DNA from: Hypsibius dujardini
Lineage: Eukaryota > Tardigrada > Eutardigrada > Parachela > Hypsibiidae
Reading direction: 5' to 3'
Length of the DNA: 38,853 bases
NCBI GenBank assembly: GCA_001579985.1
Contig: LRSR01006676.1
Span: 1 to 38,853 of the forward strand
Positions 12,701 to 23,000 of the stretch are shown here, piece by piece (the stretch's first letter is position 1; every line of letters starts with the position of its first letter). Both the position numbers and the translations under genes were made by a program. Below the pieces are notes generated by a model that had not been told where the DNA came from, ran no database searches, and saw only the letters and a list, made by a program, of their open reading frames with translations.

Positions 12701-13196
12701 ATTAAGTCGGTTGATTAGCTGACTGAAATTATTATTTGCGGAACTTTTATTTAATAATAATAATAACTTTGCCATATATACCGAAATGTAAATATATTTT
12801 CAAAACGTTCAAATATTTTGGCTCCGGAACCGAAGGATGCGATAGACAACGGTTTACTCTCTAACCTGGTGCAATAATGACTGTGAGGACATCTTCACCG
12901 TACGGCCTCGTGTAGTACCATTTGGCCAGCTCCGGCTGAATGTTGTCGCGCAGGCTGAAGCAGTCGCTGAAGCTCGCCGGATATAAAAGCTCTCCGGTCC
13001 AGTTGATGTGGGGATACTTTTGGCGCACTGCGTCCAATCCGGTCTCTAGAGCAGGCTCAAAATGGCTTAAGGAGGGTGTGTCTGACCAGCTAAAGAATCC
13101 TGGCGATATAACATGGACGCGTGGTTGAACAAAAGCAGCACGGACCACTAAAGGGAGATAAATGCAGAAATGCAAAAATCTGAAGACGTGGCCCAT
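6725..13196 (-). CDS. Receptor B1: natriuretic peptide receptor-like ectodomain with one TM helix, intact
   Basis: Predicted 496-residue type I membrane protein. Exons: 13196-12866, 11330-11267, 11188-10887, 10050-10007, 9909-9871, 8409-8332, 8214-8062, 7984-7934, 7346-7164, 7063-6916 and 6822-6725. All joins are in phase with AG/GT borders. Signal peptide about residues 1-21; then 'VISPGFF', Cys79, APGC at 109-112, TENIADR, 'MLYAGMPLGLRKIL' at 234-247 and 'HTAVELMAE'. The juxtamembrane block PPCGFDG (450-456) with a second Cys at 461 is the hallmark of natriuretic receptors and receptor guanylate cyclases. N-glycosylation sites include NWT, NVS, NMT, NIT, NRT and NAT. The TM helix is about 471-492. 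The frame then reads Tyr-Gly-Cys-Thr and stops. Oddity: no cytoplasmic domain. A possible donor, TATG|GTATGG at 6741/6740, could instead splice onward. Ligand unknown. Confidence 0.85.
8610..8715. repeat. AT-rich TAAATAACTA-type simple repeat
   Basis: Degenerate short repeats built on AACTA and AAATAA in B1 intron 5, just beside the 8727-9277 element. A similar tract lies at 9735-9840 in the same intron. B2 has counterparts at about 22605-22745 and 23505-23590, so the tracts predate the duplication. Confidence 0.7.
8727..9277. mobile_element. 551-bp MITE, PIF/Harbinger-like, TAA target duplication
   Basis: The inverted ends start GAGGGCGTTGAACAATGATG (left) and GAGAGCGTTAAACAATGACG (right, reversed), about 28 bases with few mismatches. 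TAA stands directly outside both ends (8724-8726 and 9278-9280), the TWA target typical of PIF/Harbinger elements. The aligned place in B2 intron 5 (about 22720-22760) lacks it, so it entered after the duplication. No transposase is seen inside; it contains a run of Gs near 9220. Superfamily assignment is inference. Confidence 0.75.
9735..9840. repeat. AT-rich AACTAAATAACTA simple repeat
   Basis: Degenerate tandem AACTA/AAATAA units in B1 intron 5, upstream of the small exon at 9909-9871 in genome order. The B2 counterpart is at about 23505-23590. Confidence 0.7.
10076..10789. mobile_element. 714-bp foldback element with TGA target duplication
   Basis: Long palindrome. The left end starts CTCGGGCAGTAATGGAGATT and the right end, reversed, starts CTCGGGCAGTATTGGAGATT. 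The inverted arms continue inward to a core near 10370-10440, including a copy of TTCAATTTKGAGTYGATCCG in each arm. The right arm has extra material with its own hairpin (ACCCCAATGA/TCATTGGGGT). TGA flanks both ends (10073-10075, 10790-10792). The B2 counterpart at about 23835-23845 reads straight through with a single TGA, so an empty site is visible. It sits in B1 intron 3. No coding sequence recognised; superfamily unclear. Confidence 0.88.
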
Positions 13197-13278
13197 TTTG
13201 AATTTTTTTCCCGCACATTGAAAGAATCGCTGAGTGCACTGCTTATTCGAGTGTATTTGAGGTCAACAGAAATTCAAT

Positions 13279-13286
13279 TTTATATA
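13279..13286 (-). promoter_or_regulatory. TATA-box candidate of receptor B1
   Basis: Minus-strand TATATAAA lies 83 bases upstream of the B1 start codon, a spacing that leaves room for transcription start and a short leader. In B2 the aligned site (26507-26514) reads TGTGTAAA, so the match is lost there. Flanking sequence is conserved between the two genes. Confidence 0.45.
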
Positions 13287-13342
13287 TGAGCTTGGGTAGG
13301 TATGCTTTTTAATAATTAGTTGGAGAGAGCTATGTCAACTAA

Positions 13343-13887
13343 GGGTCATTCAACAATTACGTAAGCGCTCGTATATTAGGCGGCCTTAACCCTACCTCCC
13401 TTCTGTCAGAGCTCGTCATTATTTCTTTTACCCCCCCCCCTGGACTTCAATCGCTTATGTCAGCACCGTTGGAACCCCCTATACGTCAAAATCTTGGTCA
13501 GGAAAGGCAATCACGAATAACGCCAGGAATTTATTGTAAACCGACGGCCTCTTCGCCTGAAATAGATGATTTGCAATTCCAATGCGCTGGTGCAGAAGGC
13601 ATCAAGTAGATGTAGCCCCCCAGTGACGTACCTGTTTTTCTGGTGGAGCCATCGGAACTCTTGTTAGTACTAGTATAATGCTCAAATGAAGGGAAGAATA
13701 ATGGCATGCGGGTCTATAAAATGTTGCTGAAATACAAGTTTTTCAAACTCTCAGAATCAAGGAAGTATTGAGATTTAAAATTGTTGACGTAATCCAAGGA
13801 CAGACCCCGCTCCCTATACGTAAGAGCTCGTCATCAATTGCTGACACGTACCCCCCTAAATTTGATGACATAATTGTTGAATGACCC
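13343..13887. mobile_element. 545-bp TIR element upstream of B1
   Basis: The ends begin GGGTCATTCAACAATTACGT (left) and GGGTCATTCAACAATTATGT (right, reversed). CTAA flanks both ends (13339-13342, 13888-13891), best read as a TAA target plus one base. The aligned B2 upstream region (about 26550-26575) lacks it. The ends resemble those of the 8727-9277 element (AACAATnAyGT core), suggesting one broad family. It lies about 150 bases upstream of the B1 start, beyond the TATA candidate. No open frame of note. Confidence 0.75.
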
Positions 13888-14207
13888 CTAATTAGGTGAG
13901 AGCTATACTCAAAATCCTAGACAGCCCTTCGCTATACTCACAACCCATACAACCTTTTTATTTATCAATTGCTATATACACTACCTTTTTCGACAATCGT
14001 TATGCCAGTATGTAAGTACCATTGAAGAAGCAGGAGCACGCACGGCTAGTAGTTTGTCCGCGTCATCTCCGTGCATGTAGAAGGTCGTTTTAATTTTCTT
14101 TAAACAAGAATCGCTCAATGATACATGTAGATCTTTATGCATGTAACAGTAGAAAATTCTAAGAACTTGTAGGAACGGCGTTCGTTTTAACAGTATGAAA
14201 CGAACAG

Positions 14208-15472
14208 CGCTCCCAGACGTTCATTAGGATTCCATGCATACCTGATTAGTGACCGTAAACGTCCCGTCTTCCCAGTTCTCATTCTCATAATCGGCCTGTA
14301 AGTAGTATTTGTACTGTTTTACAAGAAGTCAAAGAACAAAATCAGACATGATAGCACCAAGTTGGATGAGTTTATCCTGTCTCCCTCAGCATGTGCAAGG
14401 ATGCGGGTGGTGCTATGGACGAACTCCAAATAAGTCAATACTTCCACACGCTCACCAACAAACTGAAAAAGCAGCTTGACGCATTCCGCGATGTGAAGCG
14501 CTGTTCTGCGGACTACTTTGATTGCAGCCTTGGTCGCGTAAAAGAAAGACTCGACAGTATTATTCGTTTGGTTCCCGTACTTGGTAGCACCATTCCGATA
14601 AGCCAGAGACCACATCTCCTTCACGTTCACTCAGCTGTTCCTGAAATATTTGAAGAACACGGCAGGGCATGCGTTCTTTGATTCCGCCAGCTTCTTCGTG
14701 AAATTCGCGCCACCTTTGCTGTAGATGAGCTCGTACAAGAGACAGTACACTTGCTTGTCAAATTACTTCTGGCTTAGAAGCCAACCGATCTTGGCTTTCA
14801 ACCAATTGATGGCATGAAGTACGTAGAGTAAAATCTGTGTTTGCGGTAGCTCCTTCCTGAGCACTTTGATTTGCTGGAAATCTTTGTCGACAAAACCGAC
14901 CTCAACTCGGTTCCAGCCTGGTAGGATTTCCTTGACGGCTTGGACGAAGAAGAGGATGTTGTCGTCTTGTTCGTTCGCTAGAAATTCTAACGCCATGGGT
15001 TGTTCATACCCATGTCGGTCTTCACAGATGACCGCATACATGCAGTATCCCACCTTTTTTATTTTGTACGTTCCTTTAATAAAGAGGACGCTCGGGCTTT
15101 ATTCAAAATTTGCGTTTATGACTCTCATTATAACCAAAATGCCTTTCAGCTTACCATCAACGATGTGGGTCCGGGTTTCGCCCTTTTTGTTGTCAGCGCC
15201 ACAAAGTTCGAGGAGGGTTACATCGAGCATTTTGATCTCGTTTGGACCGTCACAAATTGCATACTCCGAACACGCAACAGGGCGTTATTAAAATTCAAAT
15301 TGCGAAGCCCAGCATTTTGGGCCGAAAACGGGAAAAACAACGTAGGATTGAGTTAAGCCAGATCGTTTGCCTAAAATGATGCTGCGCCGACGACGTATAC
15401 CAGAGTGGTGCAAGACCAGGAAAAACGGATCGAGGTTCCAGGTATCCTTCCCGTTGAGCAGCTCCCTTTCCT
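14208..15472 (-). mobile_element. MULE/ZSWIM-like insertion (approximate borders)
   Basis: Sequence on both sides aligns continuously with the right copy: ATGAAACGAACAG before 14208 matches 26850-26864, and AAAAGACACGAAG after 15472 matches 26867-26880. The roughly 1.26 kb between is absent there. It carries a degenerate transposase-like gene. No clear terminal inverted repeats or target duplication were found, so borders are accurate only to some tens of bases. Confidence 0.6.
14370..15275 (-). pseudogene. ZSWIM1/3-type MULE transposase-like pseudogene
   Basis: One minus-strand frame, read through stops, shows the RNase H-like core of ZSWIM1/3 and Mutator-like transposases. In order: 'TLLELC', 'FIKGTYK' (the family has D-A/G-T-Y-K, so the first catalytic Asp seems replaced), 'FVDKDFQQI' (second Asp kept), 'HAINWLK', then 'TNNTVESFF'. 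In-frame stops: TAA at 15099-15101, TAA at 14763-14765 and TGA at 14631-14633, the last where the family usually has Trp. No SWIM CxCx(n)CxH motif is seen. Inactive relic; identification by motif order only. Confidence 0.75.
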
Positions 15473-15960
15473 ACAAAAGACACGAAGTTTGGCAAGAACT
15501 TATGATATTCGTTTCTTAGAAATGTGTCCGAGAGGGGCCCTTAGCTACGGGCTTATACCGTTTTCACCGAAAACACTTTATTAAACCAGAATTAACACGC
15601 GTCACTGTGACAGTGACTTGTTCAGGATCCTTCCACGTTGGAACCCGACCCCTGAAGTATGAGCCAGGGGTATATAGAAGCACACATGCATTTTTAAAAC
15701 TCCAGTCGAAATTGGTGGTTTATTCCTGTCCATTTAACATTTGGTGGGGTCCTGATCACCCGGCTCCAAGAATATTATTCAATAGTTCATTTTTGTATCC
15801 AATTTAGCACTCTTATATATAGGGGATCTAATATGAGCTTTAAACATGAACGCAAATGTAAGATCAACAACATTAAAAATAATCTAAGCTTAACGATAAA
15901 CAGATTATTCAAAATGTATTGAAACTGTTACGAAATACATATTTTTCCATTCTACCCTAC

Positions 15961-17675
15961 CATAAGATCATCCAAGTGACCGTTGCCAAGCAGACGGCGA
16001 ATGATAAACCAAGTCCCAAAGCCAAGTTGTAAAGTTCGTTTCTAGTAAACAGAAGATCGGCTTCTTATGGGTAACAAAATTCCCGTACCGTATTTATTAA
16101 TTTGAAGCAAATTATCCCCATCCCTCTACTTTGTAGTATACCTGTTCCGAAACATTCTAAGGAAAGCCGATCAAAACCACACGGTGGCTCATTTAATGGC
16201 AGTGAGTGGCCATCAAACCATGTGGCATTTGGAACCTGTTCCCACATAAAGCGGTCGTCGGATGGGTTTGCAGTTGGAGCAAAGAAAAGCTACGTAAAAT
16301 CAATACGAACCATAAATGTTACGGTAGTATCGAGCATTAGCGACGTAGTATATGTTGTTTTGCGCTAGCGAGAAGAATGACGACGCGGACTCACTTGAAA
16401 AGAGCCCCGAAGAAAGTTGAAAGTGTTCGCCACATGTCGGTTTTCAATGAGCCCGCCTGCCAACAGGTAAAACGGCCCAGTTTGAAGGTCAAATGTGCGG
16501 TTTAGTAACTGATTCTCAAGGCGTTTTCCGCTGGGCGGTCCGTCAGACCATCCAAGAGGTTTGACTGAATGGATGGCCTGTTGAATGATATAATTGGTTA
16601 TTCACATACTGTACTGCCGCGATTAAACCGGCCACTTTTTTCCCGGGCAGCGCATTCGACCTGTGTGAGTGTGAGTGTGTGAGTGTGTGTGCTCACTTAA
16701 CACACAGGCGCGTGTGACGGAGGCGCGGCTGAAGTGACTGGTTTCATCGCGGCAGTACAGTAAGTATCATCGATATTTTTTAGCAAACGTAAATTAGACA
16801 TGTCGAGAAAGTTATTGACTAGTTCTTGTACGAGAATGGAGGTCGATATTGCACTACTTTGGCTATGAGTTCCACAGCGGTCGGCAGTATCTGCACACCT
16901 TACTTTATAAACTACTTACCGAGCTTACACCGTAAATCAGGCTTGATTTTGGGAAGCAGTAACAGCGATAGGAAAATCGCTCTGAGGCACGCTGATACAG
17001 CTGTGTTTGCAACAGTTTCCGGCTGTAAGTCGGACCACCCTCTTTTGGTGTAAACATAGACCACTCTATTGCATTAGTGAATTCCCACAAACCATGAGCG
17101 GCAAAATTGATTGCTTGATTTTTCCAACGACTCAAATGAATATTCTTTCTATTGATCGATTGATTGAGAACGGCATCTCCTCAACCTGTTACTCCACGGA
17201 AAGTCAGGGCACCTTCAGAGGAATGCCGTTCTGGTCGTGCCGGTCCATCACTTTTTGGGACCGATTCTCACATTAGCCAAAATAACCGCCGATTTCTCGA
17301 AGGGTCTTCCCTCCACCGTGCATCAAAAAAATTGCCCTGACTTTTCGTGGAGTAACAGGTTGAGAAGGTGCCGTTTTCAATCAATCGATCACTAGAAAGA
17401 ATATTCAATTGAGCCGTTGGAAAAATCAAGCAATCAATTTTGCCGCTCATGGTTTGTGGGAATTCACCAATGCAATAGAGTGGTCTATGTTTACACCAAA
17501 GAGGATGGTCCGACTTACAGTCGGAAGCTGTTGTAAGCACAGCTGTAATTTATTTCGCCAATGTGAGTGTTTGACATTCAATAGCCAGACGCTGCGCCGC
17601 AGGGGTGTTATACGCTGGCCGCAAAGCGTCGTTCAGAACAACCAGAATGATCGTGCGGTAAGCGGAGCGGGCCAG
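15961..17675 (-). pseudogene. Receptor A2: decayed 3' half of an A-type receptor gene
   Basis: Remnants of exons 7 to 11: 17675-16973 (exon 7, interrupted), 16890-16858, 16577-16395, 16289-16142 and 16041-15961. Exons 1 to 6 are missing. Lesions: a Tyr codon turned to TAA in exon 7, a 548-bp palindromic element inserted in that exon, loss of its GT donor, an 18-base in-frame deletion in exon 8, and a one-base deletion in the transmembrane exon. Exons 9 and 10 are still fully open and keep PPCGFDR. A3 is its closest relative. The adjoining 17712-17819 is a scrap of A-type intron 1. Confidence 0.88.
16998..17545. mobile_element. 548-bp palindromic MITE inserted in an exon of A2
   Basis: Two inverted arms of about 215 bases (16998-17220 and 17325-17545) around a roughly 100-base spacer. 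The ends start CAGCTGTGTTTGCAACAGTT and CAGCTGTGCTTACAACAGCT (reversed). TA flanks both sides (16996-16997, 17546-17547). Removing the element and one TA restores the alignment of A2 exon 7 with A3 codon for codon, confirming the borders. TA target and structure point to a Tc1/mariner-driven non-autonomous element. Mirror-image open frames in the arms are artefacts of the palindrome. Confidence 0.92.
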
Positions 17676-17711
17676 CTGAACGAATGACCATCTCGTCAGT
17701 TTTCAGGCTAT

Positions 17712-17819
17712 CGGCAGACTGGTGTTTGAATTTCCCATTAACCTAACGGTTGGTTGAAATGACGTTTACGACTCCGTGCAAAAGATTATGATTTCTCACG
17801 TAGTCAGGAGAATTGCAAT
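17712..17819. repeat. Scrap of A-type intron 1 at the duplication junction
   Basis: These ~108 bases match about 3105-3205 in A1 intron 1 (shared AAAAGATTAYGATTTCTCAC). They lie between the remaining A2 exons and the duplicated B2 3' flank. This shows that A2 once had its 5' half and lost it through at least two deletions, one removing exons 2 to 6 and one removing exon 1. Confidence 0.75.
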
Positions 17820-20003
17820 GACATTCCGCCGCCAGAGAATCAAGCTAGCAACATTTTTTTCATACATACAGTAATCCTCAGCATTAAACATGAACAAAAT
17901 TATGACGAGTGTGATAAAGAAGGAGTATTCTAGGGCATACATCATACAATAAAGGTCACCAATCAAAAATCAGTAAATTTATTCGAATGGACGTTCAAGC
18001 TGCCCTGTGCTGAAAACTAATTCAATGCAAAATTATCTACGTCGATATTTGCGTTTGGCAGCACTCTTTAACATAATACAGCTGTCGTTTAATTAGTATG
18101 AAATATATTGCAGTTCTCCCAAACATTTCGACCAATTTTTGGCTGTCTTCGTTTGGCAGTCATCAGAACTTCTTTTACGTGTGGTATACTAGCTAAGTTT
18201 GATTAATTACATTGCGTTAGTTTTTCTTTACTGAATGCGAGTAATAATGCAGCGACCATACTAAACTACCGAACAGCGTGACAACAAATGACGCATTCAA
18301 AAAGATATACCGAATAACCCTAGACAATTCTTCTCACATTTTACACCAGAGCAAATTCCACTGGGAAAAGTATTACAAAACTACTTTAAGGTTTTGGAAA
18401 TTCAGTCTAATGAGGAACGTATAAAACACAGCTAACTGTACGTGCCGGCTTCAAGGTATATGAATATCTTTACGCTATACAGAGTAGGTGCGCTTCAAGA
18501 CGCGTTAAAGAGCTCCACTGTGTAAAGTCATACAAGACGGGCGAATCGTCACGTAAGAGTATGTCAAACCGTTTCGCCAGCCAAACATTATGCTTCGCCG
18601 ATGACGTGCGCCAGAGCTACAAAAGGTCAGCAAGCAGGGATCCAAATTCCAAACGTCCTTCCCCTTTGCCAACTCTCTCAGCCTAGTGGAACAAATGTAT
18701 GCATTGACGACGGATAGTCAAAGAGAAAGCGCCAAGATTTTTAATGGGTGTAATGACTAGGAAGGCTGTTTTGGGGGTGAATGCCACTCGTATCTCTTGA
18801 TAAGCATGTTTTACAAGTTTCATGTTTATTTTATACACGCTTAGCTTGATTGCATCCTCAGTATATGCGTTAGCCAGCCCTCCATAATGAATGCACACTG
18901 CCATCCGTACGGATAACTCTCAGACTAGGTTCCAAGCTGGACACTGTAATAAGCCTGTAAAAGGGCTGGAATCAGCCTGGTTCCAAGCTGGATTCTCTCA
19001 GCCTGTCTTTCCGCCACAACGTAACTTAGAATATAGGCTATATGCTTTTTAACTTCTCCGCCTCGTGCAAGGCACCCATATTTAACCATGGTTCCAACCT
19101 GAATTTCTCTCAGATCTCTTAAAAGTTTTTCAACTGACACAACAGATTAATGCCGCACGCAGACTGCCTGTTTTGGTTTTAAACCTGAAATTCAGTTCAA
19201 GTTTGTCTGGCGCCTCATGGTGTTAAAAAAAATATTCTGTTGTTTCTATTCTTTTAAAAATTCATAAATATTCATTTTGCGCAAATTGTGACAAATTAGT
19301 CTGTTATTGGATCATGTGAGTACTAGTATTATCGGATATTAGAGGGTTTATGTTCCTATTTTGTTGTTGTTGCTTTGTGAAAGCTGGAAATCTGGCCCAC
19401 TGACTGGATCCGACGGCTTATAACGAATCGCCTTTGCCTGCTCGGTACGTAAAATTCCACTTCATATTTTAATCTTTAGATTGCGGAGAGTTATATTCGA
19501 CAGAGGTTGGGATCTAGTGCTTGTAAAAAAACGTGTTTTTAGTTGGTTTTTGCAGATTGCTCTGTAAGCCTACAACGGAAATGGGATTTCATAACTCATC
19601 CGTTTAACTTTCGTCACCTTACTGCCCTCTTTAGTTTGAATTTTGATTTAATATTTCACTTCGAATGTAGCCTAAGCGAATTTCCGTAAATTAATTGATT
19701 ATTAACATCGGTCTATAAAAGGCACGCCTGTAGGGCGATGCAATTTTCAATTGGCCAAACGGCTGAAAACAATAGTCTGGAACCAGGCTGGAAACCGCCT
19801 TGGTGTAGGGCCGACCTATGTTAAATTTGCATAGGGACCCAGATTGTATTCCAGCCAGGTCAACCAGTCGTATACAGGCTAGAAAGCATAGAACATTGCA
19901 GTCTCTTCACTCAGCCATTTCGACTGGATTCCAGCCTGTTTAACATAGTCAAGACAGACAATATTCAGGCAGGAACCAGTCAAGAATTATCCGTAGGGAT
20001 ACA
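17820..20003. other. 3' flank of B2, no coding exon recognised
   Basis: Aligns to the B1 3' flank with many small indels. Open frames at 18683-18904 and 18925-19140 (minus) are not kept open in the B1 copy. No kinase or cyclase motif is seen. Bases 18440-18690 hold the same ZSWIM-like scrap as 5180-5405. Confidence 0.6.
18440..18690 (-). repeat. Relic resembling the ZSWIM-like element (B2 flank copy)
   Basis: Counterpart of 5180-5405, carried along by the duplication. It shows in-frame stops in all minus-strand frames. Relation to the 15360-15472 sequence is by short similarity only. Confidence 0.35.
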
Positions 20004-23000
20004 CTACGTACAACCATACCATAGGACCGTGCCAGTGACGGTTGCCAATCCGACAGCCAGAGATATACTGAGTCCTAATGCCAAGTCAATTCCTCCTGAG
20101 CCTATGCACAATACATTGAAAAACGATCCGCTTTAATTCAACAGAAGTTTCGCTACCGGTAGTAACTGGAAGAGCAGGGTATTAACTCTACATTACCTGC
20201 CCCCGAACAAGCCCGGGAGCGTCCGTCGAATCCACATGGTGGTTCATTCGGCGGCAATGCATCACGATCAAACCAGGTGGAATTTGGTACGCGCTCCCAG
20301 AGGAAGCGATCGTCCGACGGGTTTGCAAATGAAGCAAAGTAAGGCTGCACAATAAAAAGGAGACCATGCACCTGACTTGTAAAATTTCGGTATATACCGT
20401 TGCACAACTCATGGCCCGGAGGCGAATATTATATCTCAACCCACTTGGAATGTTCCGAGCAGAAAGTTGAAGGTGTTAGCGATGTGCGGGTTTTCAATTA
20501 GACCGCCGGCCAGCATGTGGGCTGGCCCAATTTGAAGCTTGAATGTGCGATTCAGTAGCAGTTCGGCAAGGAGTTTTCCACTCGGTGGACGACCGGACCA
20601 TCCTAGAGGGTTCGATGTCTGAACAGCCTGCGTAAATGCCCACTTTTTACTGATGTATGAAGATTAGAGGTACAAGAAGAAACAGTACTGGAGTGAACGT
20701 TGGGCAGACCGGATCTTTCCCCCAAAATTTTAACCCCTCCCCCAAAGAATGACCTCCATCGCAAGATTCCCCTCGCAAGATCCTCCCTCAAGATCCCCCC
20801 AACCCCTCCCCCCAAGTCACTTGAAGTTAAAGCCAAAAATTTTTTGCCTCTTTACATGATAAAACCTGCCGCCCTCGCCGGTAGTAAACGTTTTTGTCAT
20901 CACCTTCAGCAAGCTTATTATCCCTATCCGAGCCGATCTCTAAACGAGTACCGACCACAGTGTACCAATCATTTTCTAAAACATTTCTTACCGAAATTTT
21001 TCAGTCAAATGAAAAATAATAATTTCAAAATTGAATACAAGAACTGCATTAACAGATGGGAGCCGTTAATAACAGCCGGGCGTGGCCGATGCACCCACGT
21101 CATGATCAGATGACAAACACTCCGGCATCACACCCCTTAAGTAAGCGAGCCTTGAGCTCGGTAAATAAATTAAAATCACTCAAAAGCGAAATATTTCCCT
21201 TACTTCGGCCATGAGTTCAACGGCAGTGTGACTGGAGACAAGCATGTTTAGCATCTGCAAATCAAATCATTCCAGCTAAATTGATGTCGCAACTTTTGGT
21301 GGGAAATAAAAAACTTAGGGTGCTACAAACCACTTCGCTTCTGGACGCTGTAATGTTGTATTTGTCTTGAGTGAGTGCTTGCCATTTCGAAATTAGACGC
21401 TGTATTGCAGGAGTGTTGTATTCGGGTCCTGTCTCGTCGCTCACAGCAATTAGGATGACAGCGCGATAAGCCGAGCGGACCAGCTGAGCGAAATTACATA
21501 TTTTGATATAAAATTTAGGTCAACGCTATTCGGCCGGAGTTTTTCCGGCTGAATAGCCAAGTCACTATCCAGCCGGTTTTTCACAACTGAATAGCCAAGT
21601 CACTATCTAGCCGGTTTTTTCTACGGCTGCATAGATAAGCCACTATTTGGCCTGCTCTGCCGGAATTTTTTCACAATATGGGACCACCTATCAATTTTGA
21701 AGCGGATTATTGGACTTGGTGAAATTACAGTGAAAAATGCACAGAGGCCGCAGGTACCTAGGAGTATATACCAGTTCCAAGGAAACTAATGGCGAGATCT
21801 CAAGGACGACAACCCACATGATCGAGATTTATAGTGTTCCAATTATCCTTCATATTATTTCGTTTAAGTGTTTCCACAACGTTTCGCCTGCTCAATGATG
21901 ACGGAAAAGTTTTCCAAAACTGGGAAGATTTTGAGCAGTTTCGGGACGAATGATGTAGAAAGACAAGTCTGGTCTTCCGCGTTGGCAAACAGTCTAAAAA
22001 GTTCAACCAGGTAACGGAATCAGCCGCGTATGACACCCTCCGCTACAATGTCAAGTTGAGAGAAAGCCGGCCAAGTGATTTGTCTGTATTGCTGGTAAGA
22101 AAACGGCTAAACAGTGGTTGACCTATTAAGCCGTGAAAGTCCGGCTGGATGGTGACTTAAGGCTACTCAGTCGGAAAAAAACCGACTGGATAGTGACTTG
22201 GTTATTCGGCCGGAGTTTTTCCGGCCGAATAACCAGTTCCTAAAATTTAACACCTATTAATTTGCATTCTGTCATGAATGACAATTCATAATTGATAAGT
22301 CGATTTAAACAACAGTAATGGCACCTGATCGTCGCTGTCATTTTTTTGCCAGGTAAAAGGGTCGCCGGAAGTTCCGCCGAATGGAGCTTGAGCCACAAAC
22401 ACCTGTTTTTAAAAAATGCAAAAGGTCTGGTGCCACAGACTGACATGATCCACTGTACTGTCGAAGTAGGTTAACTCCCCCCCCCCCCAAAATGTATGTT
22501 TGCGACTGTAGGTATAGCTGCAAATTAACATGATACGGAGTTTTAACATTTGCTTTCTGGACCGACTTTAATAGCATATAACTTTACGACAAAGTACATG
22601 AACGACAACTACATAATAAATAACTATAAATTGAATAACTAATTAAAAAAGTAACAATAAATAATATAATATAAATAAAAGCAAATAAATATAAATAAAA
22701 AAATTATGTATAATTATGCATATCTATAAATGATTATAAATAACTACAGGGTACAATGCTAACATTTGCTCAACTTTGAAGGGTCCCCATGCAAACTGGT
22801 TGCAAGTACTGCAATCATTATAATGGACAAAAATGTGCTGAATGGAACTTAGATCGTGTTTTCAAATCAAGGGATTATGAAAGTTGTTGAAAGGGATCTC
22901 ATGGGGTTCGCTGAGGGAAAACTCTCACTTTTGAAAGATTTGTCCGTTGTACGACACGGGTTGATTTTTGATTGGACATAAAGGGGTTTTTGCTAACTAT

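Larger units (their letters stand above)
4515..17711. repeat. Segmental duplication, left copy (unit B1 + A2)
   Basis: This block matches 17820-29342 in order and orientation: the B 3' flank, the complete B gene, the A 3' flank and the A exons 11 to 7. Alignable noncoding sequence looks roughly 80-90% identical by eye, and exons are closer. The left copy is longer because it holds insertions at 8727-9277, 10076-10789, 13343-13887, about 14208-15472 and 16998-17545 that the right copy lacks. The right copy has its own at 21518-22240 and 27276-28212. The percentage is an estimate, not a computed value. Confidence 0.85.

Noticed and set aside
15607-15807. Plus-strand open frame in the A2 flank, with a relative at 26884-27090
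   Set aside because: The pair is explained by duplicated DNA. The frame is not preserved along its length and has no recognisable domain.
17007-17276. Open frames at 17007-17276 (plus) and 17268-17540 (minus) with near-identical products
   Set aside because: They are the two arms of the palindromic element read in opposite directions, not two genes.
18925-19140. Minus-strand open frame after B2
   Set aside because: The aligned B1 sequence (about 5670-5870) has stops in the same frame, so it is not a conserved exon.
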